64,000 nucleotides of DNA from Phlyctochytrium arcticum (GCA_025602905.1 JAHLKI010000032.1:186001-250000); one strand, 5' to 3'. Counted from the first letter of the stretch, positions 25,932 through 38,160 are shown. The notes: generated by a model from the letters alone, not told the origin. Program-made: numbers and translations.

Positions 25932-26876
25932 TCTTTCGCTTTCAGCCTACAAGACCAAGGTGATATCTTGAAATTTGCAAGGTAAGCTGGCCCAGAGCTA
26001 CCCTTAGTCACTCCCACGGGTATATTTTTTTCGGATGAATTCGGGTTCCTAAATTTCAGTAGAAAATGTTCCCGTAGATGTTCCCAAATAAGTCGTCTCA
26101 GCTTATGATTGATGGTTATAGGAAGAAGGTGAATTTTGAAGCTGCCTCAACAGCAAGGTTTTAGGGGAAGGGGGATCTGGGTTTCTTTTAAGCGCTTCTA
26201 TACTTGCTGTGGTTTTAATAAAAGCCAATTCTACCGGGCCGAGACTGCAAAAAGGTTGTTAAATAGATTTGCAGTGTTTTCCGACGAGGGCTCGGATCTC
26301 GGGACACTCCGTTATGAAAACGCGAGAGATCCCCAAGGTGCGATCAGATATGAGGTATTTATAGAGGGATACGTAAACAATGCGACTCCCGCGGTACGGA
26401 CCGTGCAGCGAATATGGAGGCCGATCTCAAGGATATTGGAAATCGGAGGATGAAAGCACTTATGATTTTTGGCTTTTAGACTTTCGGAGCATCCCAAGGT
26501 GTGAGGTTTTATGATGATCCTGCCTTCCTTGTTTTCCCAGCGGCTTTGAACGTCCAGCCCTTCCAGCCCAATGGAATGCTACTTGACGTCTTACAGTTTT
26601 GTACAATAGAAAGTGGAATGATTCTGGGCACGCAGATTTCAGGTGGCCAAAGCACAGGGACTAGACTTTGGAAACAAATGCAAAAAGTTTCCAACCATCT
26701 GTCGCCAGGCATTGCTACTCGTGGATAGATGCTCAACAGAAAGGGAAAGTATGCGCCGAAATCTTGTGATGGGAGTTGATTATGAAGGGTCTATGATACA
26801 ATTACGAGTTGCGAGGGTCCGAAATTTACGCCATGAGATAGAAAGAGATGGGGATTTTAGTGGAGTTCTTCTACGT
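25932..26876. other. Intergenic, no supported gene
   Basis: About 0.94 kb lie between the start of the TmcB-like gene and the end of the small hydrophilic-protein gene. A 105-codon + frame near 26136-26453 has no recognisable sequence and no splice partners. I see no RNA gene. Confidence 0.5.
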
Positions 26877-27199
26877 TTAAAGTGCTTGACCGCGGGAGTT
26901 CAAGTCAGTTGCTCCTCCAGTAGAGTTTGGTTGTAATTTCCGGTCCTGGGTATGAGAGGCAGCCTGCGAGATAAGAGGGAAATGTGTTAACTTGTGATCA
27001 TCTGCCCTCAACGGAAGATACATACCGATTTCTGAGCATTGTCTGCTGCGGATTTCGTACGGCCAAACTCGGCCTGCGCTGCGGCATTACCATCACGCTC
27101 GATTCCCTGGTCCGACAGCTTGCCTGGGTCAGTCTCATCCAGAGGAACACCGGCGGCCTTGGCGGGGGCGAGTTGTTCGAAATCACGTCCAGACTTCAT
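26877..27199 (-). CDS. Small hydrophilic protein, two exons
   Basis: I do not recognise a family. Exons 27199-27026 and 26963-26877 flank a 62-nt intron with a GTATGT donor and CTCGCAG acceptor; both sides are in phase and give 86 residues. The protein is rich in Ala, Gly, Gln, Asp, Lys, Ser and Asn, has no Cys, Trp or Tyr and has no hydrophobic stretch. The composition recalls hydrophilins or LEA-like stress proteins, but that is composition only. The protein starts MKSGRDFEQLAPAKAAG and ends NSRGQAL. A canonical TATAAAA sits 80 bp upstream of the ATG, unusual for this window and consistent with strong or inducible expression. Confidence 0.68.
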
Positions 27200-27868
27200 G
27201 ATGATTGATTGATGTGAGTTGAGGGAGAAGGTTATTCAGGTGGTTTTTGATGAGAAGGAATGCCAACTCGGTTCCCCATTTTATACCCAGATCGGCGCCA
27301 TTACGTCGGATGCCCTCACCACCCAGAACGAGCAGTACGGTGGCAAAAAAAACCCAGGGCAGAAGTACCAGGATATGACGCGGGCCATACCCAGAATTTG
27401 GGCTCCGAAAAGCTGCCGAATAAATGGCTCTCAAACTAAGTTCACGCTATCTGAAATATTGAATGCTCCAAGGCATAAGGTATAGATGCTTCAAAAGAAT
27501 TAATTGATGAATGATCCGCCGAGCTTTTGGCTCACATAACGACCGATGGTATGTATGTCTATCAATCATTTAGCTCAAAATTGCTTCTGGCTGTGGCCAG
27601 CGAAATGCGAAGCTGGGTTTATGATATCATAATGGGGGCAGATCTCGGTATAAAAAATACGCAAGGCTGATGTCCTCAACCATGCAAGGTTGTCTTCAAA
27701 GTTGCAATGAATTATATATACGGGGTACGCATTACATGCATCTACTTGACACGGTCTTGACAAGGATTGATATATTTGAGAAAAATGTCAATAAAATACA
27801 GGTGAGAAGTCCTCTAAAGGCGGAAAAAAAACAAGGTTCTGCATCATGCGTAGCATAGTTGCTAGGTA
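27200..27868. other. Promoter of the hydrophilic gene plus spacer
   Basis: About 0.67 kb. The right-hand part is the 3' flank of the CSPP1-like gene and the left part is the promoter of the 86-residue gene. No coding signal is visible. Confidence 0.5.
27279..27285 (-). promoter_or_regulatory. TATA box of the 86-residue gene
   Basis: TATAAAA on the - strand lies 80 bp before the start codon at 27199, within GGTATAAAATGGGG. The position is suitable for a transcription start 30-60 bp downstream and a short leader. Confidence 0.6.
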
Positions 27869-30800
27869 TTATGCTGTGGGAAAAACACTCAAGCCAGCCA
27901 TTCCAATGCCTATATCAGAGTACTTTGATGTTGCTTGCATACTGTGGTCACGACTCCGCCCTCGTAGGTGTGATGGTACAGTAGTCGATTCTGAAGGTCC
28001 GTCCTGCGCACAAGTTTAGCCAAAAAATATGATGATTGTTGACGTGGAATCTCACCCGAACGGCATCAAGGAATGCCAATACTAGATCTTGCTTTTTCTT
28101 CATTCCGCCGTCTTCATCTTTGCCAGTCTTACTCTCCAAATTTCGAGCGTACGGATCCTTCACCTCCCATTTTGGTCGCTGATACGTGCCGTTCTGCTGC
28201 GCTCTCTCAAGTTCTGTAAGGCGTTGCAAACGTGCCGCATTCATCTGGTTTACGCGCTCGATAATGAGATGGGTATCGTCTGCATCATCCTCGTCGTCCG
28301 CGACCGGTGAAGTAAAAGTCAATGCGGGCCCTTGAGTCCTTCGTTTTAGAAATCAAAGAGATCCGCGTGTAAAGGCAGGTGATAGATACCTGTCTCCTTT
28401 CCCTTCTTTCCAGCAGCCTTTAAATTTAAGCTTTGAAGTCGGTCCAATAATTTGCTTCGGGTTTCGCTAGTCACCAGGTCGTCACGGTTGCTGGATCGTT
28501 CCAAGAGATCCGAAAACCGCAAAGCTGGACCTGAATTAGATGCATATGTTCCGGATCTAATCAGGTTGTTAATACTTTTTTTTCCACCTATCGTTACTAA
28601 TGGATGTTACCTTGAAGTGGAGCGGTTGGAGGGTTGACCCTTAAGGTAAACCAACTTACTTTCCGATTGCAGAGCCTGCCATAATAGGATGAGTTATACC
28701 ATCATTTTTTCAAAATCTCTGACAGAGTGGCATACCCCTTCTCCCAACATGCTATCATTTAGCTTTCCGGTATCTCCCAAGTTTGCCGTAACTCGCCGGC
28801 TCTGTCTTATATTCTCCCGGACATCCAACTCGCCCTGTCGCAGGAAATCATCAACCATACGTTTTCGGCGTTCTCTGTTGGCGCTCAAATCCACATTATC
28901 CAGGTCCATATGGACAGAAGAGCGAGTAGGAGGGGACGATGCTCTTGATGAACTTCGGCGTCGGGATCGGCGGGGCGGCGGTGAGACAGCAGGGGGTGCG
29001 AGCGTTTGAGTGAAAAGTAAAGAATCATCGAGTAAAGAATTGGGTCCGCGACGAGAACGTTCTGTTTGTGGCGTTCTGGGAAGATATTCATCGTATGAGC
29101 AAACTTTCCAAGCATTTGTTGAATTGCCTGCAAATACCTAGGTTTTTTATCCTGGCTTTCATATTTTGCCTCTGCTGGACTTTTAATTGTTCGTGACTGG
29201 TCTTTTGCCTGGGGTAGTCGCGAGGCCTCTGGCTTCTTTCGGAGAGGAGGTTGCTCGATAGGCACTTCCACATCCACATCTATGCCAGCAGCATGTAACT
29301 GTGTTTGAATCTCTCGGTCTTCCCTTGCAAGCTCCTGCACAATAGTGATCAGACTTTGTTCCATTATTACTTCTAGGCTCACTGAAGAAAATCACCTGTT
29401 GAATGGCAACAAGTTGGGAAAGCACAGCGCGATTATCATCCTGCTCGATATCCTCTTCCCGATCTTCGTGAAATGCACCATGCTCTAATGCAGCCGCAGA
29501 CAAAGGTTTCTGTATTGTGGATATATTCTAATACATTGCAGCAAGAAAAGAGGAAAGAGAACCCGGTGGGTTGACTGACGTTGAGATGAGGGAAGCAGGA
29601 GAACAAAGCGCAATCGAATTCACACCTGTCTGGCATTCGGATCGCGGCGATGTATAGTTTTGGATTTGGTAGGTACTGGTCGAGAGTCTTGATGAGGGGG
29701 CGGTGGGGAATTGGGTTGAGACGGGGGTGGAGGGCCAGTTCGATCATAGTTGTTGCTTTGACTTGGAGGGGGATGGGGTTCTCTTCGATTTGGTGGGTAT
29801 GGTGATGGTTGAGCATGCGGCGGATCAGCGACTGTCGGTTCCCTAGGCCCCGATTTTCCGCGAAGGGTTGGGATAGGAGGTGAGGAAGAACGAAAGGGTG
29901 GTGCTAAATTTGTCTGTGAACCAGACTGATTAAAGGGATCGGCTGCGTGTGCGGCGTCACTTTTCCGCCGTGTAGCCGGGAGAGGGGGAGAGCTGGTACG
30001 ATGAACGGGTGGAGGTTGTTCCTGGTATGTAGTTCCACCTAGTAAAAACATCAAAGACGCTACATCTTCGCGTATAGCCGCGTTACTTACTGCCTCCATG
30101 GACTGGGCTTTTTACACCCCGCTTCTTCTCCCGTTCGTCCTGGGCGCGTTTTTGCGCTTCCAGAAACTCTCGATCTCTTTTCTCTTGTTCCATCTTGCGC
30201 TCTGCAATCTTCTTCTCGTTCTCAAGTCTAGCTTCCTCCTCCTTTTTCCTGGCCTCTTCTTGTTCCCTAGCATATTTCTGATGCAAGAGCTCCTGCTCCT
30301 TGTTGATGCGAGCTTGTTCTTCGTCTTCCTCTGCCCGACGCTGTGCGATTTCCTGAGCCTTCTTTGCATCCCGCTCGGCCATTTGCCGTTTCAATGCATC
30401 CTGGTGGATATTAATGGTCTTTCCAATGTCAAACTTGCTTCAGAAGAGCGAACCTGATGTTCTTGTTGTTGTCTATGCTTCTTCGCCAACTCCTCTTGTC
30501 CAATCGCATCAAGTGGACCATGACTTCGCGCGAATGACTTTTCGGCAGGCGCACCAATCGGCGGTAAAGCTGCTTGCTGCGCAGCAAATGGGGCGCTTTG
30601 GGTTCGCTTGAATAAGGATGCCTAGCTAGCGGAATATTCGGCAGCCTTACCTGATATGTGAAGGGTTGTTTCCTGCCGGCGGATGTCGTGCTCCTCCATA
30701 ACTAGCCTCGTTCGGATTGCTTTTGTGCTGCGAATCAAAATAGCCTGTTGGATTGGCTTGCGGGACTACCGGCGGTGGTATTGCGACCGTATGCTACACA

Positions 30801-32491
30801 ACGTTAGCGTCACGTTTCCGGAAATATAAGTCCAGATGCCGACATACCGGTGCGCCCGCGCCACCTCGTCCCCAAGGATTGTAGTCAGCCATCTCGCGTT
30901 CTTTCTGTGGGAATGTTTGAGATCCTTGATAAGACATTTCCATTCGTGTGTCTGGCCTACCTTCTCATCCTGCTGGCGCCATTTCATCTTTTCGAGTTCC
31001 GCATTCTGTCGTTTGAGCTGAATCTGTGCGTCCAAATCACGCAAATATTCCCCTTTCTACGTGACACCCATGTATTTTCAATCTAGCGGTTCATGGCGAG
31101 AGGTAACCAAGTTCAACCCACCGATGCTGTGATAGGTGGCTGGCCTTGATCCGGTCTAGCGGCATATTGCACTTGTGGAAGGCTCGTCGTCGAAGAATCA
31201 GTATTCCGCATACGTGCACCGACCGAAGATGATGAGTGTTCTCCTAAAAGTGGATTACCCTGGTTTGTTCATAAGTGGAAAAGTTGGCGAGGTTACCAAA
31301 ATAAACACCGGTACTCACGCCAGCGGTATATGCTGGTTGTCGACGATATCCTCGTTCGCGCTCTTCAGCCTGACGCTTTTCGTCAATTTGACGAGCTTAC
31401 AATTATAAGTTAGCCCTGAATTCCGACTCCGCACTGCTCGTTCTGCATACCTAGGTCTGCTGCATACTGTCTCGACCGGGAATCAGATCCTGATGATACT
31501 AAGTGGCTATTTGACCTGTGGTGATTTCCGGGTGGTGATCGATTTCTAGCCTGGACTTTCCTCATAAGGATTCGGAACGCCATTACAAGATCAATCGCGC
31601 AAAATCCTTACTTCACGGTCATACTGTATTCAAATGAGCATTGCTTCTATATCACCTTCCGTGGTATGTCACTTACACTGTCATTCCTTTCCCTGCGCTC
31701 GTCTCTACGCTCGACATCGTTCCCAAATCTTCCACCATGGTCCCCATATCCCCCTCCATATGGATTCGCCGGCATCATGCTTCGTGGGACATCATTTCCA
31801 AAACCTCTACGGTAGTTATCGTCGTCAAAGTAGGAGCGGGGTGGAGGACTGCGCCAATGATCTGGTGGAGGGGGTGGCCCGTAGTTGTAGGCAGGTTGAG
31901 AACTTAGGACACGCGTATTAGGCTCACGTCAGATATAAACAGGCTCAATCACATACTGTGGCCAAAATGAGGCTGGCGCGCTAGTGTAAGGATGGTGGCT
32001 TTGTCCACCTCCATAAGGAGATTCTCGGGAAAATGGTCTCCGGTAGTCTAAGCCAAACAAATTATAAACACGAGCTTTGTGAGACCTTCATCAGCTTTAA
32101 GCTAAGGCCTGCACCTACCGGAATAGCCATTGTTCCTTGAATTATCATAATCTTCGGCCGGGTATCCTCGAGATGGCCCTCGTCCATTTGGAGGGTCACG
32201 CGAATGGTATTCTTCACGCGCATTGGGTTGGGATGTCTCGTTATTCCCGGATGAATTATGCCGATGACGAGAGTTATTGTAGCTTGGATTGGCGGGTGGA
32301 TGGGGCTGATGCTGGGCACCAAAGATATTTGTAACTACTTCACTCTGTCGTCGCTTGATATGCCTCAGTCGCGGGTTTTCTTTTGCTTGAGCGGCGAGGA
32401 ATGCTTGTAGATCAGTTTGCTGTTCCTGTTTGAAACGCTGCCGGCGAACGTCCTCCTGCTCCGAAGTACCGAGTGCACCATGCCCCGTCAT
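27869..32491 (-). CDS. CSPP1-like centrosome/spindle pole-associated protein
   Basis: CSPP1 family proteins bind and stabilise microtubules at centrioles, spindle poles and cilia tips. Twenty exons give 1,156 residues: 32491-32119, 32047-31957, 31902-31677, 31623-31612, 31550-31451, 31395-31319, 31259-31122, 31056-30961, 30904-30848, 30793-30651, 30595-30454, 30400-30091, 30038-29626, 29509-29396, 29334-29138, 29075-28736, 28675-28611, 28556-28390, 28330-28056, 28003-27869. Supporting features are short Arg/Glu/Gln helices (DLQAFLAAQAKENPRLRHIK; YLRDLDAQIQLKRQNAELEK), the hallmark ADYNPWGRGGAGAP motif, a long Glu/Lys/Arg coiled coil (ALKRQMAERDAKKAQEIAQR onward), Pro-rich linkers, and a C-terminal block with LQSESKLVYLKG and RVNQMNAARLQRL. 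The 12-nt exon is optional, since skipping it also keeps frame. The gene is divergent from GRX5. Confidence 0.78.
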
Positions 32492-32732
32492 CTAGTAGCT
32501 TCGATTTGGTGGGTTATCTTGCTCTAGTGGTAGTAGGTTGCAGTGGAAACTCACCTTCGCGAAACGCGCAAGTGCCGATGGTGCTGCGCTATAATTACCA
32601 AAGCAGTTCACGTGAGTTTCAGCATGGCTGTGCCATGCCAGTTGCCATAACACTGGTAAATGGTCTGAAGGTGATGACAATTTGGAACTGCAACATTTGC
32701 ACTTGGAGTTTTGACAGCAATCGATAACCAGA
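32492..32732. promoter_or_regulatory. Shared divergent promoter, CSPP1-like / GRX5
   Basis: Only 241 bp separate the two start codons. There is no clear TATA box. A TAG is in frame directly before the - strand ATG; it could equally be a 3' splice site, so an upstream non-coding exon of the CSPP1-like gene cannot be excluded. Confidence 0.5.
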
Positions 32733-33278
32733 ATGAACGTCCTTCGAACAAGTGGATTGGTGGCCAGGGGAATCGCTTTCCGACGGGTGGGCTCTGCCAT
32801 GCCGCTGGCAGCTTCTGCGGGTCTGAGTGCTATCTGGCGCCGAAATTTGTCGGATGACCTCCGCTCAAAGCTCGACAAGGTAATTCGATATAAACAAAAG
32901 ACATGATTCCGCTCCTTACTTGTACCCAAATGTCCCCAGGCCGTCAAGGAGAACGATGTTTTGGTCTTCATGAAGGGCAACAAGGAAGCACCCCAATGTG
33001 GATTTTCTCGCGCCGTTGTCCAAGTTCTGCAGATCCAGGGAGTCAAAGATTTCAAGACTGTCAATATCCTAGCGGATGATGATATTCGAGCTGGAGTCAA
33101 AGAGTACAGTTCATGGCCCACTATTCCACAAGTGTATGTCAAGGGCGAGTTTGTTGGAGGATGTGACATTTTGATCAACATGCACCAGAGTGGCGAGTTG
33201 GACACGCTGTTGAAGGAGAAGGGTATTATTACTGAGCCACCAGTGGCAGAAGCTGAGACTGGAGCACCCAAAGCATAG
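32733..33278 (+). CDS. GRX5: Mitochondrial monothiol glutaredoxin (Grx5 type)
   Basis: Grx5 carries a glutathione-bound [2Fe-2S] cluster and passes it on in mitochondrial iron-sulfur protein assembly. Exons 32733-32879 and 32940-33278 give 161 residues. The first about 45 residues are Arg/Ala/Ser-rich without acidic residues ([18 protein letters not shown]), typical of a matrix-targeting signal. The glutaredoxin fold follows, with [19 protein letters not shown] holding the CGFS active site, [19 protein letters not shown], and a C-terminal helix. Length and layout match class II single-domain monothiol glutaredoxins. Confidence 0.96.
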
Positions 33279-33374
33279 AGTTGATCTTGATCTGCTGCTT
33301 CCAACCTACACGTTTACACAAACTCCATTTATTTACAAATATATTTACAACATGAGGATTGAGCTCGATCGCAT

Positions 33375-34999
33375 CTACTTCCAAATGATTCTAATATTTG
33401 GATCGGCTTTCAGTGTCTCATCCAGCTCTTTGGAATTACATCCAAACAACGTGCACAACTCATCAAAATGCTTTCGCCCATTCAAAAACCTCTTCAAGCT
33501 TCGGTTCGGCGAGTCGCTCAGGATATCACCGGGATGCGTAATCCACACTGGAAACTTGTGCACCCGGTAAACAAAGCCTTTGATCACGCCATAGAGGATG
33601 AACCTCCGTGGATCAATGTTCAGGGCCCAAATGTGGTTCTCATCCACCCAGTCACGGACCGGCAATCCGTGTTTTAGCGCGCAATAAAGTGAGTAGAGAA
33701 GGGCAAACGCAGGACGGGGAACGCCGGGGCGGGATACAAAATTGACGCATTCAGACTGAAGGCGCTGTGAGCGGAGCAGGTAGGATATGGATGGTTTGAT
33801 GGCATAGACGTTGGAGAATTGAAAGATATCGACCATCTTGACAACGCCATAGTAGAGGAGATGCTGAATGGCAATGCGCACCAGGGTAGGATCTACATCG
33901 CCTATTTCGGCAATCTTTTTCACGGAGTGGACGCCATCAATATGTGGAAGTATCTTTACGCATTATTGTGAGCTTTCAAATGTCATGAGCTCGGGAGGGT
34001 AACCTACCCGTTGCATTGTCAAGTCCCAGTACTTGTCCATTACTTTTTCCAAGTTGACGATGAGAACGGGCACCTGGTAGTCGTAAACAGGAGGGGGATC
34101 GCGGTATTTGGGGAAAAGTTTGATATTGATCATGTTGGCGTCATCTAGAAGGATTCAAATGAGACCTGGAGTTCAAATGATTTTGGTCCTGTTTTAAGCG
34201 TACTGATGGGAATTTGGCATTCAGAATATGAATTCAAATCTTCGAGAAGCTGCTCCATGATGTTGAGAAGGGCAGACTTTGTTGATGGGTTATACAGGAA
34301 TTCGCTCTCGACCTAAGGTGCAGTAAGAGTTACTATCAGTCTAGACGGGTTCCCGTTGCTTCGTAGTACCTCGAGCGATCGCAAAACGCGTGCCATTTTT
34401 CTCACGACTTGCTCATAAGATCCTGTTTCCCTCCCTTGTTCAAAGACAAAGCACAGATTAAACAAGAGTGCATTCCTTTCATACTTTGCATCTTGAATGG
34501 ATACTGGGTATCCCATGACTTTATACAAGGGCGTAGAGATGGTCACCAGTCGGTTGCATAACTCGGGTTTGGGAATGATGTATTCAGATATGGCATCAAA
34601 GTCCAGATACGAGTCATGGATATTGGTATCAGTGGGGCGGTGAATTGTATTATACTGAGATATAGGCGGTGGGAGAGAGGCTGGCGGGACGGTTGGGGGA
34701 TTGTTGGGATGGTGGGAAAATGCAAACGATGGTGGGGATAGCGGCACGGCAGAGAAAGCAGATGCACCAGGTAAACTACTAACCCCTCCGACCCCTAACC
34801 CCGGAGTGCCGGCAGCACTGGTAGCAACTGACGCCAAATTCAACGAGGAACTCGCACCTCCGTGGGCGGCATTGTTGCTGAGTGACGTTGAAGTAACAAA
34901 CCCTTCAGGGACTTCAAAAGTCACTTTGGGTCCTTGGGTTGGATGAAACTCGCTGTAGAATATCGCCAGCAAAGGCGGGAACCCCTGAAAGGCGCTCAT
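33375..34999 (-). CDS. NPR2: Npr2, SEACIT/GATOR1 subunit
   Basis: Npr2 with Npr3 and Iml1 forms the SEACIT/GATOR1 GTPase-activating complex that restrains TORC1 during amino-acid shortage at the vacuole. Four exons (34999-34370, 34312-34204, 34144-34008, 33953-33375) give 484 residues. The N-terminus has the family's LLAIFYSEFHPTQGPKV. A Ser/Ala/Pro-rich insert of about 90 residues interrupts it, then SEYIIPKPELCNRLVTIST, YPVSIQDAKYERNALLFNLC, and the C-terminal winged-helix part with LPHIDGVHSVKKIAEIGDVD and LFGCNSKELDETL. The gene is divergent from phosphomannomutase across 182 bp. Confidence 0.95.
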
Positions 35000-35181
35000 A
35001 CGACTCTACAACTTCAACAAGATGCTCGCCCGTCGATCCTTCGTCACCTTCTCCGCTCCGCGACCTGGACCTGCGCCACGCCATGTAGCGAGATTTGGGG
35101 AAATGAATCTGTGCAACGCAAGTCTTCTCTGTCCGCCACCATCGTCATTTCCAAAACCACTATCTTTCGCATATTCAAACA

Positions 35182-36128
35182 ATGGCAGACTGGAGCAAGA
35201 AAACCCAACCAAAGACCCTCGTCCTCTTTGATGTCGATGGCACATTGACGCCGGCGCGTAAGGTTCGTTGTCGCACGATCCACGCTCAACAATCGCGATC
35301 CAAAACTGAGTTTTTTTCCTCCTGTAGGACATCTCACCGGAGATGCAGCAGCTTCTGGCTGACCTGCGCAAGAAGGTCGTCATTGGTTTTGTAGGAGGAT
35401 CCGATTTGTCCAAGCAGAAGGAGCAGCTTGGCGAGAACTGTAAGTAGCACATCAGCTGGAGCTATAGAGACGATGATAACCTAAATCTGAGGACAGGCAT
35501 TGATCTATACGATTTCTGTTTTTCCGAAAACGGCTTGACTGCCTACCGTCTGGGAAAGCAGCTTGACTCGGCAAGTTTCATTGGATGGATCGGCGAGGAC
35601 GAGTACAAGAAGCTGGCCAGCTTTGTGCTCAAATATATCGCTGATTTGGATCTTCCCAAGAAGCGGTAAGATTCACTGTCCTCTCAGCGAGCAGGGCGAT
35701 TTCTGATTTCAGTTTTCTTTTACGTCCACAGTGGAACATTCATCGAGTTCCGAAATGGCATGATTAACATCTCCCCCATCGGCCGAAACTGCACCCACGC
35801 CGAGCGCGATGAATACGAAAAGTACGACATACAACACAAGATCCGTGAAACCTTTATCGAGGCCATCAAGAAGGAATTTTCTCATCTGAAATTGACCTTT
35901 TCTATTGGCGGTCAAATCTCCTTTGACGTGTTCCCCACTGGTTGGGACAAGACTTACTGCTTGAACCACCTCAAGAACGAGCAGTTTGATGCTATTCACT
36001 TTTTCGGTGACAAGACTTTCCCGGGAGGAAATGATTATGAAATCTACCACCACGAGCGGGTTACCGGACACGCTGTGGAGTCTCCTGCCGATACAATTCG
36101 CATTCTGAAGGAGCTGTTCTTTCAGTAG
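35182..36128 (+). CDS. SEC53: Phosphomannomutase (EC 5.4.2.8)
   Basis: It converts mannose-6-phosphate to mannose-1-phosphate for GDP-mannose, feeding N-glycosylation, GPI anchors and cell-wall mannan. Exons 35182-35262, 35328-35439, 35497-35665 and 35732-36128 give 252 residues, the normal size. The HAD-type nucleophile motif [11 protein letters not shown] is at residues about 16-26. Substrate and cap motifs follow: [43 protein letters not shown], and the metal-binding [15 protein letters not shown]. The enzyme is cytosolic. Confidence 0.97.
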
Positions 36129-36512
36129 ATTTTTCTTCTAATATTTTGAAATTGATCCTCTCCTAATATATATATACCTCTGCTTCAACCTCGTCGTCTC
36201 GTCGAAAGCGATAATGTACACACGAAGCAAACTCCGCCAATAGCTAACATTACCATGGCAATATTCCGGAGGCGCAGTCAGCGCAACCTTCGCGCGTTGT
36301 GTGGTGCTGTTTCGCCGGCAAGGAAAGACTGCACATTTCACCACCAGAGACTGATCCCACTTTTCTTTTCCGGTAAGTTATAAAGAACAGTGACGGAACA
36401 GGGCTGTTAAAAAGCAGCACCGTCGTTATCTCCGCCCTATCATCAAATCACTTACATTCACACATCTTGGCAGATTTCCACCCTTCCCACACACCACAAC
36501 TCCATCCAAAAT
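36129..36512. promoter_or_regulatory. Promoter of the secreted-protein gene, with TATA
   Basis: This 384-bp gap holds a TATAAAG at 36379-36385, 128-134 bp before the ATG at 36513, and C/A-rich leader sequence (CACACACCACAACTCCATCC) just before the start. An AT repeat near 36165-36178 lies at the 3' side of the mutase gene. Confidence 0.5.
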
Positions 36513-37308
36513 ATGCACATTTCATCTCTAGTCACTGGCCTCGTTGCTCTTGTTTGTGCTGCGGGAACAGTGGTCGTTGCCCAGCCAGCTGCCCCCTCTG
36601 TGCCCAATTGCAAGCCTGGCGATCTTCCTTGTTTGATGACCCAAGGTACCCACGTTTCCCATTTGTCGAGTGTGTGAGAGACTTTGAAAATCTAACGCCT
36701 TATCCTGATTTGTAGCCCAGTACACGATTCTCGGAACGGTGACCAACAACAATGCCAACAGCGGTCAGCCAGGTGCATCTGCCCAAAACTACAATGCCAC
36801 CGTCAAAGTCTTTTGCGTGTACGCCTCATTCGGCAACAATAAAGGAACAGGTGCAGCCTTTAACGGTCAGGAAATCACCGTAACAGGATTCGGGAACCCC
36901 AATGCCCGATGCCCCAACAATGCCGGTGCCGATGCCGCCGTCAACACCCAAAACATCTTTTTCGTCTATGTCGCTTCCATGGTTGCCCAAGGGACCATTC
37001 CGGTTTTCACCATTTTCAACCCGTGTGGGGGTGGTATCCCTTACAACCAGGACAATCTGCAGACATTGTCCAACGCCCTGGCTCCGTTCCCGCAAAACTC
37101 CCTTCCTCAGTCCGGAAGTTGTGCCCTGCCACCCGCCACCGTTACCACACCTGCCCCAGGTGCTCAACCCACCAACGCAGGAAATAATGGAAACGGAGCG
37201 GCCGGTCTGCCACCCACTGGAAATGACGCACGCGGAACATGGTCGTGGTCCCCATTGACTGTCCTGGCATCCGTCGCTGCCGCAGCTTTCGGTGCTGTCA
37301 CCGCCTAA
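36513..37308 (+). CDS. Secreted, probably GPI-anchored protein of unknown family
   Basis: Function is not recognised. Exons 36513-36645 and 36716-37308 give 241 residues. A clear signal peptide (MHISSLVTGLVALVCAAG, cleavage likely near VVAQP) is followed by a beta-rich, Asn/Gly/Ala-rich domain of about 130 residues with several Cys. A Pro/Thr/Asn/Gly linker (ATVTTPAPGAQPTNAG) and a hydrophobic C-terminal tail without basic residues (LTVLASVAAAAFGAVTA) follow. Such a tail is what GPI-anchored wall or surface proteins carry. The lack of charged residues and the Asn-rich core suggest a wall or zoospore-surface role; this is inference. Confidence 0.82.
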
Positions 37309-38160
37309 ACTCCCCGCCGCATATGTATCTTTTGTATCTAATAGTCGCTGGACGGACTTACAGACATTTTCTATACTTTTGTATTTTACCTATATATCTG
37401 CCACTTTTTGTATCTTTTAACATCAAAACAACCACTCATGAATATGTGTCATCCATATCCGTAGCCTGGAATTGATGCATCTGAACGCCTTGAGATGTAT
37501 GAGAAAAAAACAGGCGTTATCCACCTCAAGCTACTCACTGCAACGAATGTCAGATGAAAAGCAAGCCGGAGACCCTTTTTTTTGTCTCATCGTACATACT
37601 TACAAGCTCGCATACTATGATTCGACGTCGCAGCTTTACCTTCTTACCACAACAGCATGATGCATACCTTATCTCTACTACCGTTTGCATGATCCAAAAC
37701 TTAAGTGTTCTATCTCAATTCATACACGACTACGTTCAAAGATATTTCAGGCCGTGGGAAAATATTCATTCAAGCGCCTGACGTGGTACCACCTTCCCTT
37801 CTGACTGACGGATTAGAATGCTGAAAGAGAAGTGCTCACGTATTGGTTTTGACTAGACGAGACAATATCTTTTGCTTATAGTCTCCTGATCCATTGGAAT
37901 CAACTTCCTGTAACAAACCTCACTGCCCAAAACTTTTATACACACACACAAAATCATCAAATAACCCCAAATTTGTTATGTAAAAGAAACTATCGAAAAA
38001 GGTATGTAAAAAATACAAGTATGTACAAAAGAAAAACGTTTTCTAAAAATGTAAATGTCAAGAAAATGTCAGGTTTTACGCCTACTACGCCCCCAAAAAA
38101 TCCCCCTTCAACCCCCAATGAACAAAAAAATGAAAGAAGAAGTAGACTATGTGCTTGGAT
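37309..38160. other. Convergent intergenic region
   Basis: About 0.85 kb lie between two genes whose 3' ends face each other. It is A/T-rich with short poly-A and CA runs (for example 37940-37955). Only short frames without recognisable content are present. Confidence 0.5.

Noticed and set aside
26136..26453. 105-codon + frame
   Set aside because: No motif and no neighbouring exon; composition unlike other genes here.
26880..26920. tRNA-like GTTCAAGTC segment
   Set aside because: No acceptor stem or D-arm partner; it lies in the second exon of the hydrophilic gene.
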